From: Heliocidaris erythrogramma
Taxonomy: Eukaryota; Echinodermata; Echinoidea; Camarodonta; Echinometridae
Direction: 5' to 3'
DNA length: 64,000 nt
Assembly: GCA_025617745.1 (NCBI GenBank)
Contig: CM046871.1
Coordinates: 31,131,579 to 31,195,578, forward strand
Program-made: the position numbers and the translations under genes
Part shown: in pieces, positions 9,983-23,000 of the stretch
Numbering within the stretch: position 1 is the stretch's first letter
Layout: every line of letters begins with the position of its first letter
Notes under the pieces: model-generated
The model's input: only the letters and a program-made list of their open reading frames with translations
The model's database searches: none
What the model was told of the DNA's origin: nothing

Positions 9983-11666
9983 TATTGTTAGTCTACAGCC
10001 GGGATACAGTTCAGGCCCTGTGTACATGTTAGTCTACAGCCTGGATACAGTTCAAACCCTTTGAGCAAATGATAGGTATTCAGCAAGAGATTTTGCCTGC
10101 AAAGTTAAGGGGAAAGCAAGGTAAAGGGATTCTAGCCTCAAACATTTACCCCAAAATACCTCATTCAGACTGAGAAAGGAGCTCATTTTAAGGAGAAGAT
10201 TTGTGTACATCCACACTTACATGTACATGTATGTGTGGTACAAGTATTCTCATTTTTGTTGTCTACTTTGTTTAGGTGAGCGAGTGGTTTGGTAGCAAGA
10301 GGTACAATAAGAACATTCTGGTATGTTTCCTTCTCCATACTACATATGACATGTAGGCCTACACATTGGAGTGCTGGGGGGGGGGGGGGGGGGGGCTCAG
10401 GCCAGGGTGTTTGTGTCCTTATGCCTGCTAGTGCATGTATATCTAGATCTATCTCCCTCTCTTTTCCCCTCTCTCTCCCTCCCTCCCACCCCTCCCCCAC
10501 TTTCTATTGTATCTCTCTCTCTCTCTCTCTCTGCCCCTCCTTCCTCTGTCTCATGTTTTATGATAATTGTTCTGTTATCTTGTTATCTCAAGTTTACTGC
10601 AGTATTTTGGGGGTTTTGTTATGTCTACCGGTAATATTCTTATCATTCCTAACCCCTTTCTCTGAATTTCAATCACACTTTCACCCCTAACGCCTTTCCA
10701 CCCATTGTTATTCCATCCTTGTATCCCTCTACCTTTCAAGGTCAATGCAGTTGAGTATGCATACACTACACTGTACTTGATTTGTTGTGACACATGTACA
10801 CTGAATATCGATGAGTCAATGATGATAATCTTTATCTTGATGACTGTCTCTGAGGCAAGAATGGGTTCATCATGAGCCCATGCTTAAACCTGAAATCTTC
10901 CTTCATTAGTTTAAAGAAAGCTCTTCCCAACAATCCTACCACACACTGCCTGTTGTAACTTTGCTGTAAATTTTTTTGGACCTATTCCGGGAAGAGATTG
11001 CGTCTTGTACGTACTGTGAAGCCTTGATCCGCTTCCAGATGTGTACATTTTGATCATACTGTCCGTCTCATAGGCTTATGGACTTGTGGACCATCAACTT
11101 GTAGGCAGTCGATCAACTACATAAGCTCTAGTTGCTCTGTCCATTCAGGCTTCTACAATGTAGCTACTTGTAATCATGTACTGTATGTAGCAGAGGCAGA
11201 AGAGCAGCAAATCAGAAAACTGATTTGCATAGCCTCTGATTATCGGTCTCATGGACTGTCGGTCTCGAAGACCATCCTTCACCTGAGCCGGCCCCAGCCC
11301 CTCCATCCCCCATCTACCATCTACCGAGCTATTTAGACTCCTATATCTACATGTAGCAGAGGCAGGATAGCTGTATTAATTCATATCTGAACACTGATCT
11401 GGATATGGAGCTCTGACTCATCTCAGCACTGGGGTGTTGTGAGGTTCTGTGTAGTGAAATTGCACGTACATTACTGTCAAGCTTGCCAAGAAATTCTGCA
11501 TTTTGCCGGAGTATAGCACTCTGTTCAGTCTCTTGTTTTGTATGGAGATTTATAATTCTTTGCTCAGCGTCATTACCTTACATGTATAATTTGATCATTT
11601 TAGACAATATGCATGTACATGTATGAACAAGGTCTACATATATGGTGTTCTTTGAATCTATGACTG
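9983..11666. other. No gene seen; CT-microsatellite and G-tract
   Basis: Contains a ~20-bp G run near 10,376-10,395 and a CT-rich tract at 10,450-10,540. Short open frames over 10,183-10,690 are translations of these. The rest is unique-looking spacer without splice-bounded frames. Confidence 0.55.
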
Positions 11667-12054
11667 AGGGTGCGTTTATACAAGTTTGCATGTACTTTGC
11701 GAAGGCAGAATGAGCGTTTTGAAAAGCTCATCTAAAACGCAGTTTCACGGGGTACTGTTTATACTTCTTTTCTCCAGGTGACTTCAGGCTCTCCAGCTCA
11801 CTGCGCATGGTACTAGTTTATATGACGTCATATAAACACGTTTACAAATGATTGTGCATTTATATGCTTCCCCAGAAACCGTGTTTTGGAGAGACGGCGA
11901 TTCAAAACGCACATTTTTGTAAGTTTTACATTGGCGTTTTAAATCGGCGATTACTTTGTATACGAAAATGATTGTGGACAGCAGCCGTGTTTTGAAATAA
12001 ACGCATCACAAAAGGCTCATTCTGGCCTGAAAATGTGAGCATAAATGTACCCTA
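11667..12054. mobile_element. Diverged MITE (AGGGTGCGTTTATAC ends)
   Basis: The left AGGGTGCGTTTATAC...GGCAGAATGAGC is mirrored by GGCTCATTCTGGCC...GCATAAATGTACCCT at the right. Several AAAACGC words and a TATGACGTCATA palindrome lie inside. Non-coding. Confidence 0.7.
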
Positions 12055-13647
12055 ATTGTACAAGTTTGTTGCCAAGCTGAAGCATCTGATCTAGAGATTA
12101 CGTCAACATGAAAATATACTGTATGTGGAAAGAAAAGTGAAAACTGATGTAAAAAACATGGACATGTGACTCTGGAATTGTGAAATCTCTAATGATTGTT
12201 GGACTCTCTTGACATGCTAATATACATGTATTTACATGTAGGTCTGCTAAACTTCATTTTGTTTGCTTAAAGGCAACAAGCTGAATTCAGGTGGAATCGA
12301 GCAAAGTAAATATTGATCAGCTTTCGTTGTTCAAGATTTGTGATTTATTCTGTTGGGTCAGTCCGTGTTGCTTGATCTACATGTACATGTACCTGTGTTG
12401 TATGTTGTCAACAGTGGCAAAAAATCTGTCCAGGAAATGCTCTGATTTAGAGATAATCATGCTTCAGACGATATTTGTGAATTCATTTGCGATCATTGCT
12501 GAAGTCAGATTACGTGGGATGACGTGTTTAGCACATGCATATTGTCAGCCTTTGGAAACCTTTGTCTCTGATTCAGGGAATATAGAGACAGTTTACTCCA
12601 TGTAAAGCACAATTGCAGAGAAAGGGACACGGAAGTTAATTAGTTTAAGTTGGGTAACTCTATCCTGACAGTCTGCTGCAATTAGCTGATCAATTTCAAC
12701 CCCCTTCAGAATTAGAGGGTAGTCAATTTGACTTGAACTGAACGCATTACCTCAGGCATTGTTTTTTCCCTGTTTATCAGCGTGTATACATGACTTAGTC
12801 ATGACTTCCATGAATCATACATGTATGCACACTACTCATAGTGACTGATCTGCATGAACCATACGTGTTGAAAGGACTTATTCTTTAACCTTTTCTGTCA
12901 CTGCGGATGCTTGTAAAGGAAGTCATGTGGATGTCCTTGTTGGGTCACAAAATTGTACGTCATCAAATTTTACAGTTTCCACTCCCTTGTGAACAAAAGA
13001 TGTATGTACAATGCACATATATATATTGCCACATTTATTCATCAGATGGATTTTGTAAACAGGCCCACAGTTGTATTAATGTTGACGAAATGTATACAGA
13101 TTACGGAATGAGCTGAAAGTGGAATAGATCTTTATTGGACATTTTTTTGTCTTGAATCGTTTTTGTGTGAACTGGATCATCCGTCACCATGACAACAGTG
13201 AGGAAGCTGCATCGTTCAGGATTGAATATGCTGTCCTGCATCTCCCGAGATACACATGTTTATGTACCATGTAAGTTGCGTCACTTCATAATGAATAATG
13301 ATAATAATGATGATAATACCCTTTATGGTATGGCTATCATCTATTTATGCCCTTCTCCGCGGTGTATGAAGATGTCTGTTGTCCAAATAACATGTTGCAT
13401 TGAATGTTGATGCACTTTATAGAGCAACATATACTGTACTTATACTTCTACGTGTAGGCCTACATGTATGTTGTGCATGCCATTATCTACATTTAGACAG
13501 TCATCTCTGACGAGGGAGAAAAATGATGGATGGATAATATGTACATTAGGGGCTCAAAATGAGCATTTTGCTTATTTGCTGTTGACAACTTTAATAAAAT
13601 CCTCTAAGGTAAACCTAAAGATCCTGCCTTCTATGAAATCTCACTAT
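12055..13647. other. No gene seen
   Basis: Spacer with many TACATGTA words. The open frames at 12,291-12,605, 12,907-13,116 and 13,189-13,410 show no recognisable domain and no clear splice sites. Confidence 0.5.
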
Positions 13648-13946
13648 TAAAGGGATACGCCACCAGGCGGCTGTGGGGAAAGTCAGGATTGCGTAAGCCC
13701 CTTTCACTCGTACACAGAGTTTGTGCGTCGAACTCGTACATCGGACTACTGGGATTAGATTTCGGACTGCACGAATCCGACCGAATCTTGCACGAGAGCT
13801 TGAGCTCAGGCGGAGCGTGCATGCTGCGCGGCGACCAGTCTGTTCGAAGTTTGCGCCTTGCGGGGCAACTGCATGATCAGGTAACGATCACGGTGCCCTC
13901 TCGCGGCATAAAATCGTCCACAATCTGTGGTTGAGTATCCCTTTAA
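13648..13946. mobile_element. GC-rich MITE (AAAGGGATAC ends)
   Basis: TTAAAGGGATAC at the left and GTATCCCTTTAA at the right bound ~300 bp of sequence far richer in CpG than its surroundings. Overlapping frames on both strands are by-products. Confidence 0.7.
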
Positions 13947-14132
13947 ATTAGTGTTTCAAACTTTCATGTGAATTTTGTGTGCAGTTTACTGTACATGACC
14001 ACAAAATTTTGAATGTCTAAAATGCTGAATTTCTAAACCTATTCAAGAAATCATGTACATGTACATTGTAGGTTGTCTGCTGGCAACTCTATCAATAAGT
14101 TAAGCAAGAGCCCTGCCCAGTCATTTAAAGAC

Positions 14133-15045
14133 TTTTTAGCTCACCTGAGCCTATGGCTCAAGTGAGCTATTGCGATGGAAATTTGTCCGTCGTCCGTCGT
14201 GCGTCGTCCGTAGTCCGTTAACTTTTTACATTTTCATCTTCTTCTCCAAAACCCATGATCGGAATTCAACCAAACTTGGTAGGAATCATCCTTAAGGGTA
14301 GGGGACCCAAAGTTGCTAAAATGGTACATGTGGCCCCCAGGGGGGCCCAGGGGGAGGGCCCCCAATTGTAAAAGCTATGTAAATTTCAAACATCTTCTTC
14401 TCCAGAACCAGGCATAGCTCAGACTTGGTATTTTGTATGGTGATACCTCTATAGATGAAGAATGAATGTTGTTCATGAAATTTCTCTGAGTGGCCCTATA
14501 GGGGCCCTGTGGGGGTAACATACTGGAGGGGGGGGGGGCGCTGCCAGGCAAAATGTACATTCTGATCTTCTCCAAAACACATGATCGGAATTCAACCAAA
14601 CTTGGTAGGAATCATCCTTAGGGGTAGGGGACCCAAAATTGTTAAAATGGTACATGTGGCCCCTAGGGGGGCCCAGGGGGAGAGCCCCCAAGTGTAAAAG
14701 CTATGTAAATTTCAAACATCTTCTCCAGAATCAGGAATAGCTCAAACTTGGTATTGCGTATGGAGATTTTTTTCTGGGTGGCCCTATACGGGGTCTGTGG
14801 GGGTAATATACTGGAGGGGGGGGTGGGGCAAGTTGTCCGCCATCCATAAACTTTTTACATTTTCAGCTTCTCCAAAACCCATGATTGGAATTTAACCGAA
14901 CTTGGTAGGAAGCTCAGATTGGTATTGTGTATAGAGATACTTCTATAGATGAAGAATGAAAGTTGTTCATGTGCTAGAGAGAACATGCACCAGATGTGAA
15001 TTGATCCACCTCAGGTGAGCGTCGTGCCCCCTGGGGCTCTTGTTA
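14133..15045. mobile_element. AGCTCACCTGAGC-type repeat with internal ~310-bp tandem units
   Basis: Starts TAGCTCACCTGAGCCTATGG and ends CTCAGGTGAGCG...GGGGCTCTTG, so the termini are inverted. Inside, TCTCCAAAAC(C/A)CATGAT(C/T)GG followed by AACTTGGTAGGA occurs at about 14,242, 14,568 and 14,869, along with GTCCGTCGTCCGT. This type is widespread in marine invertebrates. G-rich words (GGGGGGCCCAGGGGG) recur per unit. Confidence 0.85.
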
Positions 15046-15554
15046 ATGGTGGTGAAGTAGGTTCTCTAAATATTATTGTGTACAGATACATGTAATGTTT
15101 GCATTTGACTGTCACAGGTGCATGCTTTGAAGACAAAATGACATCATACCTATCTTTAGACATCTGTAATCCCAGATGTCCTTGCAAATCAAAACAAGCC
15201 AGGATTGATCATCATTATCACCATTTCTCAAGTGGTTTCATTAAAATACTTTAGAGTTATCACGAAACTGAAACATGAGTAGCTGCATGCTCTTGTAAGC
15301 GTGGCCACTCGAGGGAGGAAAAAAAAATTGACAAGGAAGTGAGCAGTAATCAATCTTTTGTTGATGTTCATAGTGTGCCTATCATATTCTAGTTTTGAAA
15401 TGAAATATATCTTATGGTTCACTAATCAAGAAGTGATGATGTCACAGTCTTGAATCCCGTATTATGATTACTATACCGAGATAGCGAGGTATAGTAGTGT
15501 GCATGTATGTAGTCAATACAGTTTGTACAATTCCTTGTCCCTCCATACTGTTCC
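15046..15554. other. Putative ATG4 upstream/5' UTR region
   Basis: No frame is supported. If the ATG at 15,555 is right, the promoter and 5' UTR lie here; no TATA box or other promoter element is convincing. CTATACCGAGATAGCGAGGTATAG at 15,471-15,494 contains a short imperfect palindrome. Confidence 0.35.
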
Positions 15555-15576
15555 ATGGATTATGACATTGGTGAAG
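15555..15576 (+). CDS. ATG4: ATG4 coding exon 1 (inferred start)
   Basis: ATG GAT TAT GAC ATT GGT GAA G followed by the donor GTAATT. It encodes MDYDIGE and one base, which joins the phase-2 acceptor at 19,806 to give MDYDIGEACATYESG, about the N-terminal length of human ATG4A/B. The frame also reads through this donor, so a longer exon to about 15,678 (donor G|GTAGGAAA, same phase) is possible, and a start outside the examined stretch cannot be excluded. The resulting intron is 4.2 kb. Confidence 0.45.
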
Positions 15577-18500
15577 GTAATTCTCTCGAATTGTTGGAAA
15601 ATAATGGCTGCATGAGCATGGAAAGACGTCGTCGTGACTTTGAGAGGCTAGAGTCTCAAGACCATGGCCGCTTTATGGGTAGGAAATCTAATTGCTTTGC
15701 GGAATCAGTTTTGAATTTTCATATTGCGACAGGCTGCCATGTTGTGTGAAACTGCTCAGCCGAGGATTGCGCAATACCGCTGGGAAGTAAAAGTTTTGTT
15801 TTCTATGCATTGCCAAATTCTTATATGTTTTCATGAACTTGTGTATGTTTCATACTCCTATAAGCATACTTCATATTAAATAGATGTATACATCCAGGCT
15901 TAGTTTCACCCTGCTTCCTTTATTACTTCTTTGAAGGATCAAGCTAGACAAGAAAATCATCGCATTTTTGGGGTAGGATGCGAGGTCAGTAGTGGTAGAT
16001 TACCATCGATATTAAAAGCTTGTGGGGAAAATATATCATCAAACCGCAAGGTAGAATTGTGGGGAGTACCATACTCTGGATATCTAAAAATTGCTTCTGG
16101 ATTTTAATTTTTGTGTAGATGCCGTTGTTGCCAGTGTGCCACGTCTGGTTCCAATTATGAACGTACACGTGAGAATGTGCGTAGACTGCTAGCATTGTAT
16201 GTTGTGCTCGATGTTCGCTTTTATATCGAGTGACAGTCAAGTTCAACGTCATTTTATTTTGTTTAATAGTGCTCGTCGGTCTGCTTACCTTCAATTTGCA
16301 TTATGATATCAGACTGGCACAGTTCGGATTTCCTCGGCGATGCCACGCCCATTTCTGATTACGTATACACCCCAAGATCGCGCATTGGATAGGATTGTAT
16401 TTTTATCAGCATTTTTGACGTTGTTATGTTGCTTTCTTGGAAGTACAGATGGTAAAGCTCCATGTTAGCTTGTAAACTTCTTGCTGCATTTCTGTCTTCC
16501 GCGAAAGTATATATGTGTGTAATATATCGATTGGTACGATTGGATATCATTGACCAAATCGCTTGATGATTTTAGAATGGCTGCTTAGAATGAAGAAGAG
16601 ACGCTTTAAAGGGGGTATGTACACATCTTCTCTTTTGAAAAGGATAACGGCATTATGTATCAAAGAATGGTTGATTGCAGAATACCTTGTACATAGGTGA
16701 AAAATAATGCTAGTACATGTCTGATGTGCATTGAAACTGTTGGAGGAGAGAGTTTCATTTCCCTTACATTCTGTACAGTGGGTGGAATTGTGGATGTCAT
16801 CATTTTAGGTTCACTTCATAATTGTAAAATGATTCTAATAAGGGAAAAGTAAATTTGAAGGAATTTGCTGGGTTTGTTTATTGTTTTTTAATCACCTCTG
16901 TGTGCTTGTGTCTTTAATAGAATACAGTAACATCATTTTATTAAAATGGAGGATCAGTACGTCAGGTTTTGCTTCCAATCACATAATTGTGATTCCCCAA
17001 AGAGATTACCGAATACGAAAAATCTTTGTTAAACAAATTGATCTGGATGGTTTAATACATTTCAAATACATTTTATCTTGTGCTAAAGGACTCCCAGTTC
17101 AAAGATCAAATGATAATTTTTACTAAGTACTATTTTCTTCCAGCTTGCTTTTGCCGTCCAAAAAATACTGGTACATGTACTGTATGTTAGCTCTGCTTGC
17201 ATTTTAAAGTCATCTGAACTTTGTACCTGTCTTTGAGGAGATACAAAACATTAATCAGTGCAATATTATTATTATTGAAGCAGGTCACATGCTTGTTTGA
17301 AATGAAATTGATGGATAGCCTGCTTGGCTTCAGGAAGTGACAAGGAAATCCCTAGCTTTTGTTGACCCTTCAACAAGGCTCACCGAGGAAAACACATGCA
17401 GTGTGCAGAGTCAGTTCTGTCTGTTAAAGTGGAGAAGACTTCTCTGTCACTTTTTGAATTCCTGACAAAAATGAACATACTAGACATTAAAAACAATGCA
17501 TTGAAATGGTACATGTAAAATACTGTAGGATGAAGTTGTACCAAAATACACAGAAATGTCGAAGGAGAATACAAAACTCACACAATGAAGAATTTACATT
17601 AAAGAAAGTGATAACAGTACTCTGTTCAATCACTGATGCCATAGTACATGTATCATGGTATGGAATTACAATGTTTCAAATGTACTACCAATACCAGTGC
17701 ATTTATGATACTGGTACTGACATGTATTCCAGTACTCACTTTTTGTACAGGAAATGTATACCGGTATGCTTGTTTAATGTTCTTAATCCTTTAATCCTAT
17801 AGATCTTAATCACTCAAAAGACAAAGTATGTTGACACAAAATACACCATGTTATTTCTCATGAACTTTGGACAGGCAACATTTGATATATTACTAATTAG
17901 GTGTACATCTAAATGACTCAGTCTGGTCCATACTTCTTTTTATTTGTGGCATAGCAAAGCTAAGAGCATGGTTTGTTATTGTCATGTGAATACTTGAAAT
18001 AGGGATGTACACTCACCCTTTGTCATATGATTGTCTGTCACCCACAGACTCGCGATTCTAGTTAATACGACTTGTGGAAAAAATCAGCAAAAAATTATGT
18101 TGCATTTATAAGCATAATTTAGGTGACCATAAGGGATTATATTGTATGCTTTGTTATCTGGGCTCTTGTTCACTGGCATTCAGAGGGAGTTGGAAATATC
18201 ACCAGTTATCATTCACCGAATCATTATGATTAACAGTTTAGAGAGAGAGTGATCCTTCTGCAAGAAGTACAGCTCTGTATTGCCTTCTGCCCTTTGTGAC
18301 ATTTGCATGTGTACCGTGTACCGTCTACGCAGGAAAGTTATTCAAAACCATTGAAAGAACACATCCTTTGTGATTACAGGCCTACAGCTTGCCCATGTTG
18401 AGCATGGATTCAGTGTTTGAAGTCTGTATCTGGTGATCGGATCTTTGATCGATCATTTTTTAGTGTTACGTGAGAAAATTTAGACGACGTTTAAGTCTTC

Positions 18501-20019
18501 TGTGGTAACTCCTTGCACCTTGCACCTGGACTCTCTTTTGCACTATGTCATTTTATCCTCTTAATATTTATTCAAGTATAGACATAGGCAAGTATCGTTT
18601 TTCCATTTTGGAAAATAAATGTTAAAATGGAAAATGTGTAAAGTTATAAGGAATCTGTGTAAAAATCATCATATGGGTTGACAAAACGTAGTCTAATCGT
18701 TTGTCTGATAATTGATAACAGATCATACAATCTTGTCAATTATTTGTGTGAAGGGTTTTGAGCTGACCTGAAAAGTCCCTATATTTTGTGCTTTGAGCAA
18801 AAGTACCCAGATGACTCTGCAATTTCATTTCATTATCTCATGGTTTCCTTAAAAAAATACCCAGATGACTGGGCAATATTGTTTCAATATCTCATGGTTT
18901 GGGGTGCACAGCCCTTTGCCAATTTTTTTTTTCTCTCTGTGATTAATGTGCAAAATAATACAAAACCATAAGGATGTGATGGTGAAAATTTTATAGGTTC
19001 ATGTACTAAATGTAGGTTTCATACAATTAATGATAATAAAAATGTTGAATGGCTTTTCCTTTGTAGGACACAGGGGTATATCGCACTGGCTTTGAAAATA
19101 CCTCACTCATTGTGCCAGCTCTTGAAATATGTGCTGCGATATACCCTTGTTTCCCACCCAAGGCCCTTTGATATGATATGAATATTATATTCTCTTTACA
19201 GTCACCAAGACCAAGTTAATAAATTGATTTCAAGTTTGATGTATTTATGAATATACATGTATGTAGGCCAATGACTACACAGGTTGCATAGTATAAAAAT
19301 TATGTAAACTCAATATCTCATTTCAAAATTAAAGTTGCCTGACTGAGGCATCCAAATCAATTGGATGGTTTGGGTTCATTGGATAGCCCTGTGTTTAGTT
19401 GAATATTATTGTACATCCTAGTACATTGTAATAAATTGTAATGATTAAAACCATTTTTGTTTGTACAGCGCATGCATGTATTTTATTTTTTTCCCCGTCA
19501 TCGGCCATGAAGTAGAGTTGAGGACATTTTTGTACACATACAGTACCTGTGTACATGTATGCATGCTACATATCTGTACATCCCAGTACCAACTGTGGAT
19601 ATTTACTGGTACTCATAAATACAAATTGAAAAAGTGGAGTAACAAATGAAAAATCATTGTTGGTGGGAAAAATTCTAATTACTGGTACACTGTGCAGTGT
19701 GTGTAGTGTCCTCAGCTACATACACATTTAGACTTCTGTAGAGATTGGATCTTACTTGTTTTTGTTTTGCTGACATGCCCTTTTTGGTCTTGTATTCTCC
19801 TGCAGCATGTGCAACCTATGAGAGTGGCTTGGTGGCCTTTGAGGACTTCCCCACGGACCAAGGACCTATCTGGATCCTGGGGAAGAAGTACGATCTGAGC
19901 CAGCACCAGCTAGAAGCCCGGCTAGACGTCCTCACCAGACTATGGTTCACATACCGCAAGGGCTTCTCAAATATAGGTAAGAAATTCTCTCTCATTCTAC
20001 TTCTTCCCCCCCCCCCCCC

Positions 20020-20052
<33 letters not shown>

Positions 20053-23000
20053 AAATAAAAAATTAAAAAAAAATCTTTATTTTGGACAAGAAGTACATGT
20101 ATGACCTGAGCCAGCACCAGCTAGAGGCTCGGCTAGACGTCCTCCTAGGACTGTGGTTCAAATACCACAAGAGCGTCATGATTATAGGTAAAAAATTCCC
20201 CCATGCATCTCTTTGCCCCCCCCAAATCTATATTCTTGTCAAGAAGTATGAACCGAACTAGCACCAGCTAGAGGCCCCGCTAGATGTTGTCTCCAGACTA
20301 TGGTTCTCACACTGAAAGGGGTTCTCAAAGATAGATAATCATTTTCTTCCTTGCCGCCCCACCCACCACCCCTCCTGCAGCGCCTCTCCCTTGCTACCAC
20401 TCCCCACTACCCCCTCTGCCGCGCCTCCCCCTTGCCGCCCCTCCCCCCTCCCGCCCCTCCACCCCTTAGTGGTAGTTTTTCCTTTTTGTGATGGTGTTGG
20501 ATGCACAAGCAGATAGGGAAGAATTGTGTTTGAGTGTAATTTATTACTTCTCCATGGGCCAGTAGAATTTATTTTAGGGCAAGTGTGAAATAACTTATTT
20601 TTCCTGGAAGGACTTTAACCTATTTGGATATTGATATCATTGATATATTTTCCCCCAAACCTCCACATTCAATACATGGACAATGTCCTTTGCAGGTTTA
20701 AAATGTTAGTTTGGAAATCTATGAAATGTTTATATAAGTACATGTACAACTAATAAAGACAAATTTTATTAGAATTAGAAATGTTCTAATATTAGCTTCT
20801 TGTGTCATTGTCATGCATCATTTGCAAAACAGATTCTTACAAGTAGAATTTCTTCGGGGGTAAATCCTTACAGTTCTTGAGTCATACGATACAGGATCCC
20901 CTTTCTTTTTCATCTTATGAGGGAAGAATTGTACAATCACATGGCTGTATTAAATTTGTCCGATTTGCAATTCTGAATATTCAAGAGAGAGTTGCTACAC
21001 GTGCATTCTTTTGTTTCCATTTTTTTTTATACAATCAATAAATCGTCTGTTTGGAGCCGGAAGGACCTTAACTCTGTACAAATGATAGGAATAATGCCCT
21101 TCTGGCTCCAAACAGACGAATGATGTAATATTTTGAAGAGTGTCGTTCTATTAATTGAAACTAAATTGTTAGGAAGAGATGTTCTTGCAAAGACTGAGAC
21201 ATAGTTGAAAGGGGAAGTCCATTATGTCATCAAGCTAGCTTGAGAAAAAACCACATAAAAATAAGAGAAACAGATCAGGGAAAGTTGAAGATAAGAAAGT
21301 TCTTATGTTGTGATAGTTCAAATGCAAATCAGTAACTTTGTTTTTTTTCTTTGCTGGCACCTCTCCCATTCGTTCTGTACTGAAAATTTTCTTGAAAGAA
21401 ATTATTTCATTTTACCTGTGTCAAGCTTGTCCTTTCTGTAGAACTGTACTTTTACATGTACAGTGTACCTGTATGTTTGTTTAATAGTGGAAAGCTGAAA
21501 GTATTGTGTCTGGGGTGTGGATCTCTCATGCACACAAGACTTCCATTTGATATCTTACTTTTATGAATGTGGAGAAATAAGTAATCTGTGATCATTTATG
21601 TTTACAGTGGTTATTTGGTGAAACCTTTTTAAGGACCATCTGTGTAGAAAAAAAAACCAATTGTACAGAAGACCACATTTTGGTTTTCCTTTAAAATTGT
21701 TTCTTATTGGAACCAGTATTAAAGTAACCTGAAGATAAAGACCACCTGCTTAATATTAAGACCACATATTTTTCAGGATTATTGTTATTATTCTTATTAT
21801 ATTAAGCAGGATTTATGTACGGGTTTCACTTAATTTTCTCTTTTCCTTTACAGGCGGAACAGGGCCTACGACAGATCAGGGTTGGGGATGCATGCTAAGA
21901 TGTGGTCAGATGATGCTAGCCCAGGCACTAGTCTGCAAACATCTTGGAAGAGGTATGAACAAGATACGGACAGTTGCACGGGGGGGGGGGGGGGGGGGGG
22001 GGACTTACTGGGTGGCACAGGACCTGTGACAGATCAGGGTTGGGGTTGCTGCATGCATGCTACGATGTGGTCAGATGATGCTAGCTCAGGCTTTAGTCTG
22101 CAAACACCTTGGAAGAGGTATGAAAGTTGTGCAGACTAGTGGCGTAGCACTGGTCAGCCATCACGGGGGCACTGGTATCATTTAGGGAGGGAGGGGGGGG
22201 GGGCTTACTGGGTGGAACAGAGCCGACGACAGACCAGGGTTAGGGATGCATGCTGCCATGTGGTCAGATGATGCTAGCTCAAGCACTTCTCGACAGAGGT
22301 AGGAAAGAGATAAGCACTGGCAAGATTTGATGAAGCAATGACTGTTGGTTCTAACAACATTTTTTTATACATTTACATGTAGAACTTATTTCTCAACTTT
22401 CCCTCCCAAGTCATCTGAGTGAATGGCCTACTATAACCTTTTCAGTACCATACATGTAGGTGTTTATACTGATCAGATTTTGATCTCTGATCTTATACTT
22501 TGGGACAAAGGGAAGGTTGTCATTCTTGAAATTCCAAAATTTTGTTTATAAATATTTTGAAGTTAAGATAGCACTGAAAAAATGGTATCAAGAAAACAGG
22601 TACAAATTCCACCTTCTGACTCTTCACTCCTCTCCCTTCAAGCCATTCATCTAAAAGATTATATTGGAGGCAACACTTGTCAGAATTTAGTGGGTTTTTG
22701 TTAGGAAGGAGGTGGGGACATTGATTTTAAATGTACATGTAAGATTAAACTTTCATGATATTTTTCTGGATACGATTTAAGTTGGTACTAATCCATATAC
22801 TTCTTTTAATGTACTGTGCTCCTCTCCATGCAGTAGTTTTATACCTCTCATATGTGACCATCCACCACAAAACGACCAATAAGTCGGAAATTTGGGTTTT
22901 TAAATTTCAACACAGTTTGAAAGCTTAGATTCTAAGCTTTAAAATGATATATAACTTGTCTTGTATAGACTAAGCAAACATTACATATCATGTACAATGA

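Noticed and set aside
10183..10690. Pro/Ser- and Gly-rich ORFs on both strands
   Set aside because: They translate a G-run and a CT microsatellite.
15555..15749. 64-residue ORF as a separate small gene
   Set aside because: No recognisable domain; its first seven codons fit better as the first ATG4 exon with a donor at 15,577.
20084..20187. Alternative, mutually exclusive ATG4 exon
   Set aside because: The frame and donor survive, but no acceptor precedes it and the conserved EDFP...WILG part is missing.
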